A DNA stretch of 64,000 nt from Actinomadura latina NBRC 106108 (GTDB lineage: Bacteria > Actinomycetota > Actinomycetes > Streptosporangiales > Streptosporangiaceae), in assembly GCF_001552195.1 (NCBI RefSeq), contig NZ_BCQS01000003.1:682001-746000 (forward strand), written 5' to 3'. The notes under the pieces were generated by a model. That model did not search any database, had not been told where the DNA came from, and saw only the letters and a program-made list of their open reading frames with translations. The position numbers were made by a program, and so were the translations under genes. The stretch's first letter is position 1. Every line of letters starts with the position of its first letter. Shown here piece after piece: positions 16,150 through 27,935 of this stretch.

Positions 16150-18611
16150 CCGTCACCGACGACAAGTCGGCGGTGGAGAAGCCCGTGGAGATGGTGTCCT
16201 GCACCATCGACGGCTTCGAGATCGAGGTGCCGAAGGGCACGCTGATCATCCGGGCCGCCGAGCTGATCGGCATCCAGATCCCCCGGTTCTGCGAGCACCC
16301 GCTGCTCGACCCGATCGGCGCGTGCCGGCAGTGCCTTGTGGAGATCCCCGACGCGGGGAACGGCCGGGGGATGCCGAAGCCGCAGGCGTCCTGCACGACG
16401 CCGGTGATGCCGGGCATGGTGGTCAAGACCCAGCTCACCTCGCCGGTGGCCGACAAGGCCCAGCACGGCGTCATGGAGTTCCTGCTCATCAACCACCCGC
16501 TGGACTGCCCGGTCTGCGACAAGGGCGGCGAGTGCCCGCTGCAGAACCAGGCGATGTCCAACGGGCGGGGCGAGACGCGGTTCCTGGAGACCAAGCGGAC
16601 CTGGCCTAAGCCGATCCCGCTGTCCAGCCAGGTGCTGCTCGACCGGGAGCGGTGCATCCAGTGCACCCGCTGCACCCGCTTCTCCGACGAGATCGCCGGC
16701 GACCCGTTCATCGACTTCTTCGATCGCGGGGCGAAGGAGGAGATCGCGACCGCCGACGGCAACCCCTTCCACTCCTACTTCTCCGGCAACACCGTGCAGA
16801 TCTGCCCGGTGGGAGCGCTCACCGGCACCGCGTACCGGTTCCGGTCCCGGCCGTTCGACCTCGTGTCGCAGCCGAGCGTCTGCGAGCACTGCGCGGCGGG
16901 CTGCGGGCTGCGCACCGACCACCGGCGCGGGAAGGTCACCCGCCGGCTGGCCGGGGACGAGCCGCAGGTCAACGAGGAATGGAACTGCGACAAGGGCCGC
17001 TGGGCGTTCACCTACGCCACGCAGCCGGAGCGGCTCACCACCCCGCTCGTCCGGGGCGAGGACGGCGAGCTGGAGCCGGCGTCCTGGCCGGAGGCGCTCA
17101 CCATCGCGGCGCGCGGCCTCGCGGCGGCGCGCGGCTCGGCCGGCGTGCTGACCGGCGGCCGCGTCACCCTCGAGGACGCCTACGCGTACGCCAAGTTCGC
17201 CAGGATCGCGCTCGGCACCAACGACGTCGACTTCCGGGCCCGCGCGCTGTCGGACGAGGAGTCGCGGTTCTTCGCGTCGTCCGTCGCGGGACGCTCCATC
17301 GAGGTCTCCTACGCCGACCTGGAGAAGGCGCCCGTCGTCGTCCTCGCCGGCTTCGAGCCGGAGGAGGAGTCGCCGATCGTGTTCCTGCGGCTCCGCAAGG
17401 CGTTCCGCAGGAACCGGCTCCCGGTGTACGCCGCCGCGCCGTTCGCGACGCGCGGGCTCACCAAGGTCGGCGGCACGCTGCTGCCGACGCCGCCCGGCGC
17501 GGAGGCCGAGACGCTCGGCTCCCTCATCGGGGACGAGGCCCGGTCCGACGTCAGGACGCTGCTGGAGACGCCCGGCGCCGTGATCCTGGCCGGTGAGCGG
17601 CTCGCGACCAGCCCCGGCGCGCTGACCGCGGCGGTCCGGCTCGCGCAGGTCACCGGCGCGAAGCTGGCGTGGGTGCCGCGCCGGGCCGGGGAACGCGGCG
17701 CGATCGAGGCCGGGGCACTGCCCGGCCTGCTGCCGATCGGCCGCCCGGTCACCGACCCCGCCGCACGCGCCGAGGTCGCCCGCACCTGGGGCGTCGCGGA
17801 GCTGCCCGCCGGGCCCGGCGAGGACACCGCCGGGATCATCGCGGCGGCGGCGGAGGGGCGGCGCGGCGCGCTGCTCGTCGGCGGCGTCGACCCCTACGAC
17901 CTGCCCGACCCGGATGCGATGCTGCGGGCGCTGGACGCCGCCCCGTTCGTGGTGAGCCTGGAGCAGCGCCCGTCCGCGGTCACCGACCGCGCCGACGTGG
18001 TGCTCCCGGTCGCGGCCGTCGCGGAGAAGTCCGGGACGTTCGTCGACTGGGAGGGCCGCGGCCGCCCGTTCGACACCGTGCTGAAGTCGGCCGGGCGGAT
18101 GTCCGACCTGCGGGTGCTGGACGCGCTTGCCGACGAGATGGACGTCCACCTGGGCCTGCCCGGCCCGGAGGCGGCCCGCCGCGAGCTGACCGAGCTCGGC
18201 GCCCACCGCGGCGAGCGGCCGGAGGCGCCGAACACGGCGCAGGAGCTGCCGCCGCACCCCGAGCAGGGTGAGGCGCTGGTCGCGACGTGGCGGCTGCTGC
18301 TGGACCGGGGTCGGCTGCAGGACGGGGAGCCGTTCCTCGCGGGCACCGCCAAGCCCGCGACCGCCCGGCTGTCGCCCGCGACGGCCGCGGAGATCGGCGC
18401 GAGCGACGCGGTGACCGTGTCGGCGGCGCGCGGCGAGGTGACGCTCCCGCTGGAGATCACCCCGGACCTGCCCGACCGGGTGGTGTGGCTGCCGACGAAC
18501 TCGGCCGGCTGCGCCCTGTACCGGGACCTGGGCACGGCCGCGGGCGGCGTCGTCAAGATCGCGAGCGGGATGCTCGCGACGGCGACCGAGAACGCTGGAG
18601 GCACCGAATGA
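16146..18611 (+). CDS. nuoG: NADH-quinone oxidoreductase subunit G
   Basis: An 821-residue iron-sulfur subunit. It binds a [2Fe-2S] cluster (C49, C60, C63, C83), the N5 cluster (H117, C121, C124, C130 in [14 protein letters not shown]), the N4 cluster (C170, C173, C176 and the cysteine in QICPVGAL) and the optional N7 cluster ([11 protein letters not shown] plus the cysteine in EEWNCDKG). The rest is a molybdopterin-oxidoreductase-like domain without cofactor function. GTG 16146 overlaps the nuoF stop. N7 is a feature of many bacterial but not mitochondrial enzymes. Confidence 0.96.
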   Translation: MTVTDDKSAVEKPVEMVSCTIDGFEIEVPKGTLIIRAAELIGIQIPRFCEHPLLDPIGACRQCLVEIPDAGNGRGMPKPQASCTTPVMPGMVVKTQLTSPVADKAQHGVMEFLLINHPLDCPVCDKGGECPLQNQAMSNGRGETRFLETKRTWPKPIPLSSQVLLDRERCIQCTRCTRFSDEIAGDPFIDFFDRGAKEEIATADGNPFHSYFSGNTVQICPVGALTGTAYRFRSRPFDLVSQPSVCEHCAAGCGLRTDHRRGKVTRRLAGDEPQVNEEWNCDKGRWAFTYATQPERLTTPLVRGEDGELEPASWPEALTIAARGLAAARGSAGVLTGGRVTLEDAYAYAKFARIALGTNDVDFRARALSDEESRFFASSVAGRSIEVSYADLEKAPVVVLAGFEPEEESPIVFLRLRKAFRRNRLPVYAAAPFATRGLTKVGGTLLPTPPGAEAETLGSLIGDEARSDVRTLLETPGAVILAGERLATSPGALTAAVRLAQVTGAKLAWVPRRAGERGAIEAGALPGLLPIGRPVTDPAARAEVARTWGVAELPAGPGEDTAGIIAAAAEGRRGALLVGGVDPYDLPDPDAMLRALDAAPFVVSLEQRPSAVTDRADVVLPVAAVAEKSGTFVDWEGRGRPFDTVLKSAGRMSDLRVLDALADEMDVHLGLPGPEAARRELTELGAHRGERPEAPNTAQELPPHPEQGEALVATWRLLLDRGRLQDGEPFLAGTAKPATARLSPATAAEIGASDAVTVSAARGEVTLPLEITPDLPDRVVWLPTNSAGCALYRDLGTAAGGVVKIASGMLATATENAGGTE

Positions 18612-19945
18612 GTCCCCTCGCCGCCGCCCCGGCGGCCGACCCGACGCTGCAGGACTTCGGCGCCGACCCGTGGTGGCTGATCGGCGGCAAGGTCGTCGTG
18701 ATCTTCGCGTTCCTCGTCGTGACCGTGCTGCTGACGATGTGGATCGAGCGCCGCGTCATCGGCCGGATGCAGCTGCGCGTCGGGCCGAACCGCGCCGGGC
18801 CGTTCGGCCTGCTCCAGGGCCTCGCCGACGGCGTCAAGCTGGCGCTGAAGGAGGACATCGTCCCCCGCCAGGTGGACAAGGTGGTGTTCGTCCTGGCGCC
18901 GGTCATGGCGGCGGTGCCTGCGTTCATCTCGTTCATCGTCATCCCGTTCGGGCCGACGGTGTCGATCTTCGGTCACCAGACGGCGCTGCAGGGCACCGAC
19001 CTTCCGGTCGCGGTGCTGCTGGTCCTCGCGATGTCGTCGATGGGGATCTACGGCGTGGTGCTCGCCGGCTGGTCGTCGATGTCGCCGTACTCGCTGCTCG
19101 GCGGGCTCCGCTCGTCCGCGCAGATGATCTCCTACGAGATCGCGATGGGCCTGTCGTTCGTCGCGGTGTTCATGTTCGCGGGCTCGATGTCCACGTCGGA
19201 GATCGTCGCGGAGCAGCACGACACCTGGTTCGTGGTGCTGCTGGCGCCGTCCTTCATCGTGTACGTGATCACGATGATGGGCGAGTCGAACCGCATCCCG
19301 TTCGACCTGCCCGAGGGCGAGGGCGAGATCGTCGGCGGCTTCCACACCGAGTACTCGTCGCTGAAGTTCGCGATGTTCTTCCTCGCCGAGTACATCAACC
19401 TCACCACCCTGTCGGCGCTCGCCACCACGATGTTCCTCGGCGGCTGGCGCGCACCCGCGCCGATCTCCACCGTCTGGGCCGGCGCCAACTCCGGCTGGTG
19501 GCCGGTGCTGTGGTTCCTGATCAAGGTCTTCCTGTTCATCTTCTTCTTCATCTGGCTGCGCGGCACGCTGCCGCGGGTCCGCTACGACCAGCTGATGCGG
19601 CTCGGGTGGAAGGTGCTGATCCCGGTCTCGCTCGGCTGGATCATGCTGGTCGCGGCCATCCGCGCGTTCCGCAACGAGGGCTACGACATCCAGCAGATCG
19701 CCATCGCCACCGCGGTGGCGGCGGCGGTCGTGCTGGTGGCGACGGTGGTCTGGGAGATGGTCCGGGGCGGCGAGGACGACAAGGAGATCGTCCCCGGCGC
19801 CGCACAGGGCGACCGGCCCGACCCGGCCGCGGGCGGGTTCCCGGTGCCGCCGCTGGACCTGCCGCACTACCACGGCCGCGTCCACGAGCCGGTCCGGCCC
19901 ACGATCGAAACTTCCTCCGAGGAGGTCACCAGTGGGAGTAAGTGA
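18608..19945 (+). CDS. nuoH: NADH-quinone oxidoreductase subunit H
   Basis: A 445-residue membrane subunit that links the quinone cavity to the proton pumps; about eight membrane segments. The quinone-loop motif is intact: [19 protein letters not shown] followed by FHTEYSS. An approximately 65-residue hydrophilic tail follows the last membrane segment. ATG 18608 overlaps nuoG by four bases; nuoI starts inside its final codons (14-base overlap). Confidence 0.96.
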   Translation: MSPLAAAPAADPTLQDFGADPWWLIGGKVVVIFAFLVVTVLLTMWIERRVIGRMQLRVGPNRAGPFGLLQGLADGVKLALKEDIVPRQVDKVVFVLAPVMAAVPAFISFIVIPFGPTVSIFGHQTALQGTDLPVAVLLVLAMSSMGIYGVVLAGWSSMSPYSLLGGLRSSAQMISYEIAMGLSFVAVFMFAGSMSTSEIVAEQHDTWFVVLLAPSFIVYVITMMGESNRIPFDLPEGEGEIVGGFHTEYSSLKFAMFFLAEYINLTTLSALATTMFLGGWRAPAPISTVWAGANSGWWPVLWFLIKVFLFIFFFIWLRGTLPRVRYDQLMRLGWKVLIPVSLGWIMLVAAIRAFRNEGYDIQQIAIATAVAAAVVLVATVVWEMVRGGEDDKEIVPGAAQGDRPDPAAGGFPVPPLDLPHYHGRVHEPVRPTIETSSEEVTSGSK

Positions 19946-20540
19946 TTTCCTGAACCCGGTCAAGGGGTTCGGGGTCTCGTTCCACCAGATGTTCATGAAG
20001 AGCGAGACCGTCCAGTACCCGGAGGTGAAGAAGCCGACCGCCCCGCGCTTCCACGGGCGGCACCAGCTGAACCGCTGGCCGGACGGGCTGGAGAAGTGCA
20101 TCGGCTGCGAGCTGTGCGCGTGGGCCTGCCCGGCGGACGCCATCTTCGTCGAGGGCGCCGACAACACCGAGGACGAGCGGTACTCGCCCGGCGAGCGGTA
20201 CGGCCGCACCTACCAGATCAACTATCTGCGCTGCATCCTCTGCGGGCTCTGCATCGAGGCGTGCCCCACCCGGGCGCTCACGATGACGAACGAGTACGAG
20301 CTCGCCGACGACAGCCGCGAGAGCCTGATCTACACCAAGGACATGCTGCTGGCGCCGCTGCGCGAAGGCATGGAGACGCCGCCGCACGAGATGCGGCTCG
20401 GCGACACCGAGGAGGACTACTACCGCCTCGGCCTCCAGCCCGACGAGGGCCCGGCCGTCCCGTCCGAGGGCGGCGGCCGGGCGAGCCTCGACAACGCGGT
20501 GAAGGCGGAGAAGCGGCGCAAGGACGGTGAGGGCGAATGA
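19932..20540 (+). CDS. nuoI: NADH-quinone oxidoreductase subunit I
   Basis: A 202-residue ferredoxin-like subunit with two [4Fe-4S] clusters (N6a, N6b): [12 protein letters not shown] near 56-67 and [12 protein letters not shown] near 100-111. The GTG at 19932 has GGAGG about 8 bases upstream within the end of nuoH. An acidic, then Lys-rich tail follows the core. Overlaps nuoJ by four bases. Confidence 0.96.
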   Translation: MGVSDFLNPVKGFGVSFHQMFMKSETVQYPEVKKPTAPRFHGRHQLNRWPDGLEKCIGCELCAWACPADAIFVEGADNTEDERYSPGERYGRTYQINYLRCILCGLCIEACPTRALTMTNEYELADDSRESLIYTKDMLLAPLREGMETPPHEMRLGDTEEDYYRLGLQPDEGPAVPSEGGGRASLDNAVKAEKRRKDGEGE

Positions 20541-21442
20541 GCACCGCCGTCCTCGCGGCCGAGGTCGCCGACAAGCAGTCCGGTGAGCCGTTCTTCTTCT
20601 GGCTGCTCGCCGTCGTCTCGGTGCTCGCCGCGCTCGGCATGATCTTCACACGGAAGGCGGTGCACTCGGCGCTGCTGCTGGCGACCGTGATGCTGAGCCT
20701 CGCCGCGCTGTACGCGATCCAGAACGCGCCGTTCCTGGCGTTCGTCCAGGTGATCGTCTACACCGGCGCGGTGCTGATGCTGTTCCTGTTCGTGATGATG
20801 GTCGTCGGGGTCAGTACCACCGACTCGCTGGTGGAGACGATCCGGGGGCAGCGCTTCTGGGGCGTGATCGCCTCGATCGGCTTCATCGCCCTGCTGACCG
20901 CGGGCCTCGGGAACGCGTCGCTCGGCGGCTCGGCGGGCCTGAACCAGGCCAACGCCGAGGGCAACGTGATCGGCCTGGCCCGGCTGCTGTTCTCCAAGTA
21001 CGTGTTCGCGTTCGAGGCGACCAGCGCCCTGCTGATCACCGCGGCGCTGGGCGCGATGGTGCTGGCGCACCGCGAGCGCACCGAGCCGAAGCCGACGCAG
21101 AAGGACCTGTCCAAGGGCCGGTTCCTGGCCGGCGACCACCCGGGCCCGCTGCCGGGCCCCGGCACCTACGCCCGGCACAACGCCGTCGACATGCCGGCGC
21201 TGCTGCCGGACGGGACGCCGTCGGAGCTCTCGCTCAACCCGGTCATCGCGGCCCGCACCGACACCGCCGAGCGGCACGCCGACCTGTTCGGCGGTACCGA
21301 GGAGGAGGCGCTCGAACGGGACGTGGCCGCGGTCAAGGCGGTCACCGAGGAGGCCGAGGAGGCCGACGCCGAGGGGCGCTCGGTGAAGGCGGGGACGCCG
21401 GCCGCGGGCGGCGGCACGAGTGAAGGCGAGGCTGGTCAATGA
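20537..21442 (+). CDS. nuoJ: NADH-quinone oxidoreductase subunit J
   Basis: A 301-residue membrane subunit with five predicted membrane segments in the first 180 residues, including [20 protein letters not shown], which matches the TM3 pi-bulge region involved in opening the proton path. The last 120 residues form a hydrophilic, Glu/Ala-rich tail that is long for the family. Overlaps nuoK by four bases. Confidence 0.95.
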   Translation: MSTAVLAAEVADKQSGEPFFFWLLAVVSVLAALGMIFTRKAVHSALLLATVMLSLAALYAIQNAPFLAFVQVIVYTGAVLMLFLFVMMVVGVSTTDSLVETIRGQRFWGVIASIGFIALLTAGLGNASLGGSAGLNQANAEGNVIGLARLLFSKYVFAFEATSALLITAALGAMVLAHRERTEPKPTQKDLSKGRFLAGDHPGPLPGPGTYARHNAVDMPALLPDGTPSELSLNPVIAARTDTAERHADLFGGTEEEALERDVAAVKAVTEEAEEADAEGRSVKAGTPAAGGGTSEGEAGQ

Positions 21443-21738
21443 GTCCGGGGCACTACCTGGCGCTCTCGGCGATCCTGTTCACCATCGGAGCGCTCGGCGT
21501 CCTCGTGCGCCGCAACGCGATCGTGGTGTTCATGTGCATCGAGCTCATGCTGAACGCGTCCAACCTGGCGTTCATCTCGTTCTCCCGCATGCACGGCAAC
21601 CTCGACGGCCAGATCATCGCGTTCTTCGTGATGGTGGTGGCCGCCGCGGAGGTCGTGGTGGGCCTGGCGATCATCATGACCATCTTCCGGACCCGCAGGT
21701 CCTCGTCGGTCGACGACGCGAACCTGCTGAAGTACTGA
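21439..21738 (+). CDS. nuoK: NADH-quinone oxidoreductase subunit K
   Basis: A 99-residue subunit with three membrane segments. Both buried glutamates expected in the proton channel are present: [14 protein letters not shown] and [14 protein letters not shown]. Length is normal. ATG 21439 overlaps nuoJ; nuoL follows after 10 bases. Confidence 0.96.
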   Translation: MSPGHYLALSAILFTIGALGVLVRRNAIVVFMCIELMLNASNLAFISFSRMHGNLDGQIIAFFVMVVAAAEVVVGLAIIMTIFRTRRSSSVDDANLLKY

Positions 21739-21748
21739 GAGGTCGGGA

Positions 21749-23659
21749 ATGCAAGCGGAAGGCATCCAGGCCGCGTCCTGGCTTCTCGTCGCGCTCCCGC
21801 TCGCGGGCGCCGCGATCCTCCTGCTCGGAGGGAGGCGCACCGACAGGTGGGGCCACCTGCTCGGCACCGCGACGGCGGTCGCGTCGTTCGGCGTGGGCGT
21901 CGCGATGCTCGTGCAGATGCTCGGCTACGACGCCGCGGCGCGCAGCCGGACCCAGCATCTGTGGGACTTCATCGACGTCGGCTCCTTCAAGATCGGCATG
22001 GACCTGCTGGTGGACCCGCTGTCCATCAGCTTCGTCCTGCTGATCACCGGGGTGGGCTCGCTCATCCACGTCTACTCCATCGGCTACATGGCCGAGGACC
22101 CCGAGCGGCGCAAGTTCTTCGCCTACCTGAACCTGTTCGTCGCGGCGATGCTGCTGCTCGTGCTCGGGAACAACTACCTGGTCATGTTCCTCGGCTGGGA
22201 GGGCGTGGGCCTCGCCTCGTACCTGCTGATCGGGTTCTGGCAGCACAAGCCGACCGCGGCGACCGCGGCGAAGAAGGCGTTCGTCGTCAACCGCGTCGGC
22301 GACATGGGGATCATCATCGCGATCGCGCTGATGTTCGCCACGTTCGGCACGATCGACTACGGGCCGATCCTCGGCGGTGAACAGGCGGGCCTCGCGTCCC
22401 AGCTCAGCACCGGTACGGCCACCGCGATCGGGCTGCTCCTGCTGCTCGGCGCGTGCGGCAAGTCGGCGCAGCTGCCGCTGCAGTCGTGGCTGCTGGACGC
22501 GATGGAGGGCCCGACCCCGGTGTCGGCGCTCATCCACGCGGCGACGATGGTCACCGCCGGCGTCTACCTGATCGTCCGGTCCGGGCCGATCTTCGAGATG
22601 TCGCAGACCGCGCAGCTCGTCGTCACGATCGTCGGGGCGGCCACGCTGCTGTTCGGTGCGATCATCGGTTGCGCGAAGGACGACATCAAGAAGGCCCTGG
22701 CCGGCTCGACGATGTCGCAGATCGGCTACATGACGCTGGCGGCCGGGCTCGGCAAGGCCGGGTACGTGTTCGCCATCGCGCACCTCATCGCGCACGGCTT
22801 CTTCAAGGCGGGCCTGTTCCTCGGGGCCGGCTCGGTCATGCACGGCATGAAGGACGACGTGAACATGCGCCACTACGGCGCGCTCCGCGCCGTGATGATG
22901 TTCACCTACGTCACGTTCGGGCTCGGGTACCTCGCGATCATCGGGTTCCCGTTCCTGTCCGGCTGGTTCACCAAGGACGCCATCATCGAGGCCGCGTTCG
23001 ACAAGGGCGGCACGTCCGGGGCGATCCTCGGCGTCTGCGCGGTGGTCGGCGCGGCCATCACCGCCTACTACATGTCGCGCGTGATGTTCATGACGTTCTT
23101 CGGCGAGAAGCGCTGGGCGGACGACGTCCACCCGCACGAGTCGCCGAAGGTCATGACGGTGCCGCTGGTGCTGCTCGCGGTCGGTTCCGTCGCCGCCGGC
23201 GGCCTGCTGATCCTCGGCGGGTTCGCCGACTTCCTCGAACCGGTCGTCGGGGCCCCCGAGCACGAGCACGAGTTCACGTGGCTCACCGCCCCCGGCGCGG
23301 CCGTCTTCGTACTGATGGTCATCGGTGCGGCGATCGCGTGGCGGCAGTACGGCGCCCGCAAGGTGCCGCGCGAGGCGCCCAAGGGCTCGTTCGTCACGGT
23401 CGCGGCCCGCAAGGACCTGTACGGCGACGCGTTCAACGAGTCGCTGCTCATGCGTCCCGGGCAGTGGCTGACCCGGCTCGCGGTCTGGTTCGACGGACGC
23501 GGCGTCGACGGCCTCGTCAACGGCACCGCCGCCGGTGTCGGCGGCAGCTCCGGCCGGCTCCGCCGGGTCCAGACCGGCTTCGCCCGTTCCTACGCTCTCT
23601 CGATGCTGGGCGGCGCGGCCCTCGTGGTCGCGGCGCTCCTGGTGGTGAACGTTTCATGA
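21749..23659 (+). CDS. nuoL: NADH-quinone oxidoreductase subunit L
   Basis: A 636-residue antiporter-like proton pump subunit. Key residues are visible: Glu in [18 protein letters not shown], Lys in [15 protein letters not shown], and Lys in [38 protein letters not shown] is the usual TM7-8 segment. The C-terminal part carries the long lateral helix region. Overlaps nuoM by four bases. Confidence 0.97.
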   Translation: MQAEGIQAASWLLVALPLAGAAILLLGGRRTDRWGHLLGTATAVASFGVGVAMLVQMLGYDAAARSRTQHLWDFIDVGSFKIGMDLLVDPLSISFVLLITGVGSLIHVYSIGYMAEDPERRKFFAYLNLFVAAMLLLVLGNNYLVMFLGWEGVGLASYLLIGFWQHKPTAATAAKKAFVVNRVGDMGIIIAIALMFATFGTIDYGPILGGEQAGLASQLSTGTATAIGLLLLLGACGKSAQLPLQSWLLDAMEGPTPVSALIHAATMVTAGVYLIVRSGPIFEMSQTAQLVVTIVGAATLLFGAIIGCAKDDIKKALAGSTMSQIGYMTLAAGLGKAGYVFAIAHLIAHGFFKAGLFLGAGSVMHGMKDDVNMRHYGALRAVMMFTYVTFGLGYLAIIGFPFLSGWFTKDAIIEAAFDKGGTSGAILGVCAVVGAAITAYYMSRVMFMTFFGEKRWADDVHPHESPKVMTVPLVLLAVGSVAAGGLLILGGFADFLEPVVGAPEHEHEFTWLTAPGAAVFVLMVIGAAIAWRQYGARKVPREAPKGSFVTVAARKDLYGDAFNESLLMRPGQWLTRLAVWFDGRGVDGLVNGTAAGVGGSSGRLRRVQTGFARSYALSMLGGAALVVAALLVVNVS

Positions 23660-25236
23660 GCGACTTTCCCTGGCTGAGCGTCCTCATCGGACTGCCACTG
23701 GTGGGCGCGCTGCTGCTCGTCGTCATCCCGCGCGAGCGGGAGACGCTGGTCAAGCAGTTCGCGCTCGGCGTCTCCCTCGTCGTCGCGGCGCTCACCGGCG
23801 TCGTGGCGGCGGGCTTCGACGCGGGCGGGGCGCGCTTCCAGTTCGAAGAGAAGTACTGGTGGATCAGGGAGTTCGGGGTCCACTGGGCGCTCGGCGTCGA
23901 CGGCGTCGCGCTGACGCTGATCCTGATGTCGGTGATCCTCGTCCCGCTGGTCATCCTCGCCTCCTGGAACGAGGCCGACCGCTCCGGCGGCTCGGACGTC
24001 CCGCCGAAGCGATCGGCGAAGACGTACTTCGCGCTGCTGCTGTCGCTGGAAGCGACCATGATCGGCGTCTTCGCGGCGACCGACGTGTTCCTCTTCTACG
24101 TCTTCTTCGAGGCGATGCTGATCCCGGTGTACTTCATCATCGGGTCCTACGGCGGCGCCCAGCGCTCCTACGCCGCGGTGAAGTTCCTGCTGTACTCGCT
24201 GTTCGGCGGGCTGCTGATGCTGGTCGCCGTCATCTGGCTGTACCCGCTGTCGGCCAAGTCCGTCGCGGACGGCGGCCTCGGGCACGGGACGTTCATGTTC
24301 GACGAGCTGTCGAAGATGAACATCGACCCGACCACGGCGAAGTGGCTGTTCCTCGGCTTCTTCGTCGCGTTCGCGATCAAGGCGCCGATGTTCCCGGTGC
24401 ACACCTGGCTGCCGGACGCGGCGCAGCAGTCCCCGGCCGGCGCGCTGGTGCTGATCGTCGGCGTCCTGGACAAGGTCGGCACGTACGGGATGCTGCGGTT
24501 CTGCCTGGAGCTGTTCCCCGGCGCGTCCAAGTGGGCGACGCCGGCCGTGCTCGCGTTCGCGGTCGTCAGCATCATCTACGGCGCGGTCCTCGCGATCGGG
24601 CAGGTCGACATGAAGCGGCTGATCGCCTACACGTCGATCTCCCACTTCGGGTTCATCGTGCTCGGCATCTTCGCGATGACGTCGCAGGCCCAGTCGGGCG
24701 CGGCGCTGTACATGGTGAACCACGGCTTCTCCACCGGCGCGCTGTTCCTCATCGTCGGGTTCATGATCGTCCGGCGGAGGTCGGCGCGGATCTCCGACTT
24801 CGGCGGCATGCAGAAGGTGGCGCCCGTGCTGGCCGGGATGTTCCTCGTCGCCGGCCTGTCGAGCCTGTCGCTGCCCGGCCTGTCGCCGTTCATCTCGGAG
24901 TTCCTCGTCGTGGTCGGCACGTTCAGCCGCTATGAGTGGGCCGCCGTCGCCTCCATCATCGCCATCGTGCTCGCCGCCATCTACATCCTGTGGATGTACC
25001 AGCGGACCATGGGCGGCCCGACGGTCCCCGCGGTCGAGGGCATGAAGGACCTGTCCGCCCGGGAGAAGTGGGTCATCGCCCCGATCATCGCGATCATCGT
25101 GGCGATGGGCTTCTTCCCGCAGCCGGTGCTGCACGTGATCAACCCGTCGGTGGACCACACGCTGGCCCGGGTCGACCAGCACGACCCGGCGCCGGACATC
25201 ACCGGTAACGTCGCCGAGAACGGAGCCCGTCCATGA
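23656..25236 (+). CDS. nuoM: NADH-quinone oxidoreductase subunit M
   Basis: A 526-residue antiporter-like proton pump subunit. The channel glutamate sits in [21 protein letters not shown] and the lysine in [34 protein letters not shown] is the third conserved segment. ATG 23656 overlaps nuoL, and the stop overlaps the nuoN ATG. Confidence 0.97.
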   Translation: MSDFPWLSVLIGLPLVGALLLVVIPRERETLVKQFALGVSLVVAALTGVVAAGFDAGGARFQFEEKYWWIREFGVHWALGVDGVALTLILMSVILVPLVILASWNEADRSGGSDVPPKRSAKTYFALLLSLEATMIGVFAATDVFLFYVFFEAMLIPVYFIIGSYGGAQRSYAAVKFLLYSLFGGLLMLVAVIWLYPLSAKSVADGGLGHGTFMFDELSKMNIDPTTAKWLFLGFFVAFAIKAPMFPVHTWLPDAAQQSPAGALVLIVGVLDKVGTYGMLRFCLELFPGASKWATPAVLAFAVVSIIYGAVLAIGQVDMKRLIAYTSISHFGFIVLGIFAMTSQAQSGAALYMVNHGFSTGALFLIVGFMIVRRRSARISDFGGMQKVAPVLAGMFLVAGLSSLSLPGLSPFISEFLVVVGTFSRYEWAAVASIIAIVLAAIYILWMYQRTMGGPTVPAVEGMKDLSAREKWVIAPIIAIIVAMGFFPQPVLHVINPSVDHTLARVDQHDPAPDITGNVAENGARP

Positions 25237-26819
25237 GCACCACCAACCAGGTGAGCGCGGTCCTCGCGCAGGGGGGTGACATCCCCGCGCCGCACATCGA
25301 GTACGGGCAGATCGCCCCGCTGCTCCTGGTCCTCGGCATCGCCGTCGCGGGCGTGCTCGTCGAGGCGTTCGTCGGCCGCAACGCGCGCTACTACGTGCAG
25401 GTGCCGCTCGCGTTCCTCGGCCTCGCCGGCGCGTTCGCGTGGACGATCGCGCTGGGGTGGAGCGAGAACCCGCACCACGTCGCGGCCGAGGGCGCGCTCG
25501 GCGTGGACGGGCCGACGCTGTTCATCCAGGGCACCATCCTGGTGCTGGCGCTCGTCAGCCTGCTGCTGATCGCCGAGCGCGGCGGGGCCCGTGCCGACGG
25601 CGCGTTCGCCGCGCAGGCGTCCGCGCTGCCCGGCAGCGAGGCCGAGCAGCGCACCACCGAGGCGGGGATCACCCAGACCGAGGTGTTCCCGCTGATGATG
25701 TTCGCCGTCGGCGGCATGATCATGTTCCCGGCGTCGAACGACCTGCTCACGATGTTCGTGGCGCTGGAGGTCATGTCGCTGCCGCTGTACCTGCTGTGCG
25801 GGCTCGCCCGCCGGCGGCGCCTGCTCTCCCAGGAGGCGGCGGTCAAGTACTTCCTGCTCGGCGCGTTCTCGTCGGCGTTCTTCCTCTACGGAATCGCGCT
25901 GCTGTACGGGTATGCCGGGTCGGTGCGGCTGTCGGCCATCTCCGCGCAGATCAGCAAGGACGCCGGCAGCGAGACCCTGCTCCTCGCGGGCGTCGCGCTG
26001 CTGTCGGTGGGGCTGCTGTTCAAGCTCGGCGGCGTCCCCTTCCACATGTGGAAGCCGGACGTCTACCAGGGCGCCCCGACCCCGATCACGGCGCTGATGG
26101 CGTCCGGCACGGTCGTCGCCGCGTTCGGCGGGATCCTGCGCGTCTACTACGTCGCGTTCGAGACGCTCCGCTGGGACTGGCGGCCCGTCATGTGGGGCGT
26201 GGCCATTCTCACGATGGTCGTCGGGTCGCTCATCGCGATCACGCAGACCGACATCAAGCGGCTGCTGGCCTACTCGTCGATCGCGCACGCGGGCTTCCTG
26301 CTCATGGGCGTGATCGCCAGCTCCCCGCACGGCCTGTCGAGCACCCTGTTCTACCTGCTCGCCTACGGCTTCACCTCGGTCGGCGCGTTCGCCGTCGTCA
26401 CGATGGTGCGGGACGCGAACGGCGAGGCCGGGCACCTGTCCCGGTGGGCCGGGCTCGGCAAACGGTCCCCGGTCGTCGCCGGCGTGTTCGCCTTCTTCCT
26501 GCTGGCGTTCGCCGGCATCCCGCTCACCAGCGGGTTCACCGGGAAGTTCGCGGTGTTCAAGGCGGCCGTCGAGGCGGGCGCGACCCCGCTGGTGATCGTC
26601 GCCGTCGTCGCGTCCGGCGTCGCCGCGTTCTTCTACGTCCGGGTGATCGTCGTCATGTTCTTCAGCGAGCCGGACGCGGACGGGCCGGTCGTGGTCGCCG
26701 GGCCGGCCACCGCGGTCGCCGTGGCCGTCGGCGTGACGGCTACTGTTGTACTCGGCGTGATCCCGCAGCCCGTTCTGGACCTCGCGGGTCAGGCCACGAC
26801 CCACATGTTCGTCCGTTAG
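25233..26819 (+). CDS. nuoN: NADH-quinone oxidoreductase subunit N
   Basis: A 528-residue antiporter-like subunit. The segment TMFVALEVMSLPLYLLCGLA carries the channel glutamate, and KLGGVPFHMWKPDVYQGAP and TDIKRLLAYSSIAHAGF the other conserved residues. A hydrophilic insert near 105-145 follows the second or third membrane segment. Last nuo gene of the operon; the prenyl synthase begins 10 bases later. Confidence 0.97.
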   Translation: MSTTNQVSAVLAQGGDIPAPHIEYGQIAPLLLVLGIAVAGVLVEAFVGRNARYYVQVPLAFLGLAGAFAWTIALGWSENPHHVAAEGALGVDGPTLFIQGTILVLALVSLLLIAERGGARADGAFAAQASALPGSEAEQRTTEAGITQTEVFPLMMFAVGGMIMFPASNDLLTMFVALEVMSLPLYLLCGLARRRRLLSQEAAVKYFLLGAFSSAFFLYGIALLYGYAGSVRLSAISAQISKDAGSETLLLAGVALLSVGLLFKLGGVPFHMWKPDVYQGAPTPITALMASGTVVAAFGGILRVYYVAFETLRWDWRPVMWGVAILTMVVGSLIAITQTDIKRLLAYSSIAHAGFLLMGVIASSPHGLSSTLFYLLAYGFTSVGAFAVVTMVRDANGEAGHLSRWAGLGKRSPVVAGVFAFFLLAFAGIPLTSGFTGKFAVFKAAVEAGATPLVIVAVVASGVAAFFYVRVIVVMFFSEPDADGPVVVAGPATAVAVAVGVTATVVLGVIPQPVLDLAGQATTHMFVR

Positions 26820-26829
26820 GGAGTCTTGG

Positions 26830-27870
26830 GTGAGCAACCCATCCGCCGAGAAGTCCGGCGGGCCGGCCGACAAGGTGACCGGCCCGTTCGGGCTTCCCAT
26901 CGACGCCGCGCTCGCGTCCGACGCCAATGGGCGCCTGGCCGACGTCGAGACCATGCTGCTCGACTGCGTGCGCGGCGAGGACCCGCTGCTCACCGAGGCG
27001 TCCGAGCATCTCGTCGAGGCGGGCGGCAAGCGGTTCCGGCCGATGCTGGTGCTGCTCGCCTCCCACTTCGGGGACCCCGCCGCGTCCGGCGTGGTCCCCG
27101 CCGCCGTCGTCGTCGAGCTGACCCACCTCGGCACCCTGTACCACGACGACGTGATGGACGAGGCGACCGTCCGGCGCGGCCAGGAGTCCGCCAACTCGCG
27201 CTGGACGAACACCGTCGCCATCCTCACCGGCGACTACCTGTTCGCCCGCGCGTCCGACCTGCTCGCCGACCTCGGCCCGGAGGCCGTCCGGATCCAGGCC
27301 CGCGCGTTCGCCCGGCTCGTCCGCGGCCAGATCCAGGAGACCGTCGGCCCCGGCACGGACGCCGACCCCCTCAAGCACTACCTGGGCGTCGTCGCCGACA
27401 AGACCGCGTCCCTCATCGCCGTCTCCGGCCAGTTCGGGGCCCTCCTGTCCGGCGCCCCCTCGCACGTCGTCGACACGATCACCTCCGCCTGCGAGAAGAT
27501 CGGCGTCGCGTTCCAGTTGTCCGACGACATCCTCGACATCGACGCCGAGACGGAGGAGTCCGGCAAGATTCCCGGCACCGACCTACGCGAAGGCATCCGC
27601 ACCCTCCCGATGCACCTGGTCCTCGCCGGTGTCGGCTCCGGCCCGGACGACGCCCGCCTCCGCGAGCTCCTCGTCCAGGACCTCACCGACGACGCCCTCC
27701 ACGCCGAGGCCCTGGCCCTGCTGCGCGCCCACTCCGCCATGGACCGCGCCCGCGCCGACCTCCGCCAGTGGGCCGAGGACGCCCGCGCCGAACTCCTCAC
27801 CCTCCCCGACATCCCCGCCCGCGACGCCTTCACCAACCTCTGCGACTACGTCGTCTCCCGCACGGGCTGA
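26830..27870 (+). CDS. Polyprenyl diphosphate synthase, probably menaquinone side chain
   Basis: A 346-residue trans-prenyltransferase of the IspA/IspB type, which condenses isopentenyl diphosphate units. The first aspartate-rich motif is DDVMD (106-110) and the second DDILD (232-236); GGKRFRP (65-71) binds diphosphate. Its place at the end of the menJ-nuo run makes it the likely maker of the menaquinone tail, as grcC1 is beside menJ in M. tuberculosis. Supply of GGPP to the terpene genes at 32-36 kb is possible but not indicated. GTG 26830; no room for a separate promoter after nuoN. Confidence 0.9.
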   Translation: MSNPSAEKSGGPADKVTGPFGLPIDAALASDANGRLADVETMLLDCVRGEDPLLTEASEHLVEAGGKRFRPMLVLLASHFGDPAASGVVPAAVVVELTHLGTLYHDDVMDEATVRRGQESANSRWTNTVAILTGDYLFARASDLLADLGPEAVRIQARAFARLVRGQIQETVGPGTDADPLKHYLGVVADKTASLIAVSGQFGALLSGAPSHVVDTITSACEKIGVAFQLSDDILDIDAETEESGKIPGTDLREGIRTLPMHLVLAGVGSGPDDARLRELLVQDLTDDALHAEALALLRAHSAMDRARADLRQWAEDARAELLTLPDIPARDAFTNLCDYVVSRTG

Positions 27871-27872
27871 TC

Positions 27873-27929
27873 AAAGCGGGGCCGCTCCCGCCGCCGGTGT
27901 CGAGCCGGCGGCGGGAACGGCCCCGCTTT
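27873..27929. terminator. Bidirectional hairpin terminator between prenyl synthase and conservon
   Basis: AAAGCGGGGCCG and CGGCCCCGCTTT close a long stem that also includes CCCGCCGCCGG and CCGGCGGCGGG around a short TGTCGA loop, with a few unpaired bases between the two stem parts. A-run on one side and T-run on the other make it work for both convergent operons. Confidence 0.85.
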
Positions 27930-27935
27930 CTCGTT

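Noticed and set aside
26830..27870. Prenyl synthase as the GGPP supplier of the terpene unit
   Set aside because: It is cotranscribed with nuo and separated from the terpene unit by a terminator and the conservon on the opposite strand; a menaquinone role is the simpler reading.
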